NCBI GenBank assembly: GCA_900315875.1
Contig: ONAX01000011.1
Span: 1 to 33,139, forward strand
Origin: an uncultured Eubacteriales bacterium
GTDB lineage: Bacteria > Bacillota > Clostridia > Oscillospirales > Acutalibacteraceae
Direction of reading: 5' to 3'
Length of the DNA stretch: 33,139 nucleotides
The position numbers were made by a program, and so were the translations under genes. The notes beneath the pieces are model-generated. The model was not told where the DNA came from, searched no databases, and saw only the letters and a list, made by a program, of their open reading frames with translations. This document shows positions 33,044 to 33,139 of this stretch, piece after piece; positions within the stretch are counted from its first letter, which is position 1, and each line of letters begins with the position of its first letter.

Positions 33044-33139
33044 ATCGAGTAGGAGGCTACCCATTAATTGAGCAGCCGACCTCTCACACCACCGTGCGTA
33101 CCGTTCGGTACACGGCGGTTCAATAGTTTGAGTGCAGTA
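33044..33139 (-). mobile_element. Group II intron, 3' end (domains V and VI), partial
   Basis: On the minus strand 33121-33088 form a 34-nt domain V hairpin: GAACCGCCGTGTACC, GAAC loop, GGTACGCACGGTGGT, with a CGC triad. It is followed by GTGAGAGGTCGG and a domain VI-like hairpin (GGCTGCT / GGTAGCC) ending CCTACTCGAT at 33044. This is the conserved tail of bacterial group II retrointrons. The remaining RNA and any reverse transcriptase lie beyond the window. The CGC triad hints at a class C-type intron, which usually lands next to terminators; this is tentative. Confidence 0.88.

Overview
The window looks like a gut Clostridia chromosome segment of Ruminococcus/Oscillospiraceae type. Evidence for this is the low-to-moderate GC, strong AGGAGG-type ribosome binding sites and sigma-A promoters. 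The family content agrees: DUF1292, DUF4358, a TSCPD-domain protein, SpoVAC, a class B sortase and abundant Ser/Glu-rich lipoproteins. All identifications come from reading the sequence and remembered family motifs; no database search was run.

Region 1 (1-8.9 kb) is the remains of a mobilizable element. It holds a MobA/MobL relaxase with a frameshift near the window edge and an intact four-gene cargo operon (FtsX-type ABC permease, ABC ATPase, OmpR-type response regulator, histidine kinase) of the kind that senses and resists antimicrobial peptides. It ends with a large serine recombinase that has lost its N-terminus, including the catalytic serine, so the element is probably immobile by itself.

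Region 2 (8.9-19.2 kb) is chromosomal backbone with an envelope flavour. On the minus strand, nadA is followed by a VanY-like membrane protein that has lost all its zinc ligands and by a membrane-anchored protein with a CinA/MoaB-like domain. Further upstream on that strand are a flavin reductase-rubredoxin fusion and a lone SpoVAC. On the plus strand are a NifS-type cysteine desulfurase and ThiI (tRNA thiolation), then an unusually long sortase B whose cytoplasmic N-terminus resembles the CinA-like domain, then a lipoprotein and a TSCPD protein.

Region 3 (19.2-21.6 kb) is RNA-rich. A stretch of about 860 nt without a credible ORF is bracketed on the minus strand by a near-consensus extended -10 promoter and an intrinsic terminator, so it looks like a large structured ncRNA. 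A second, 258-nt ncRNA with its own promoter and terminator lies between a DUF1292 gene and a DUF4358 gene.

Region 4 (21.9-27.1 kb) is a minus-strand lower-glycolysis cluster, pgk-tpiA-(lipoprotein)-gpmI, with an intercistronic hairpin after pgk.

Region 5 (27.2-33.1 kb) is accessory and rearranged. It has a riboswitch-like leader before a small lipoprotein, a PBECR-type nuclease-like protein, an ABC exporter ATPase without its permease, and a 5'-nucleotidase fragment fused head-on to a GGDEF fragment. It then has a cell-wall-anchored protein with four cystatin-like domains, a second copy of the GGDEF gene tail, and the 3' end of a group II intron running off the window.
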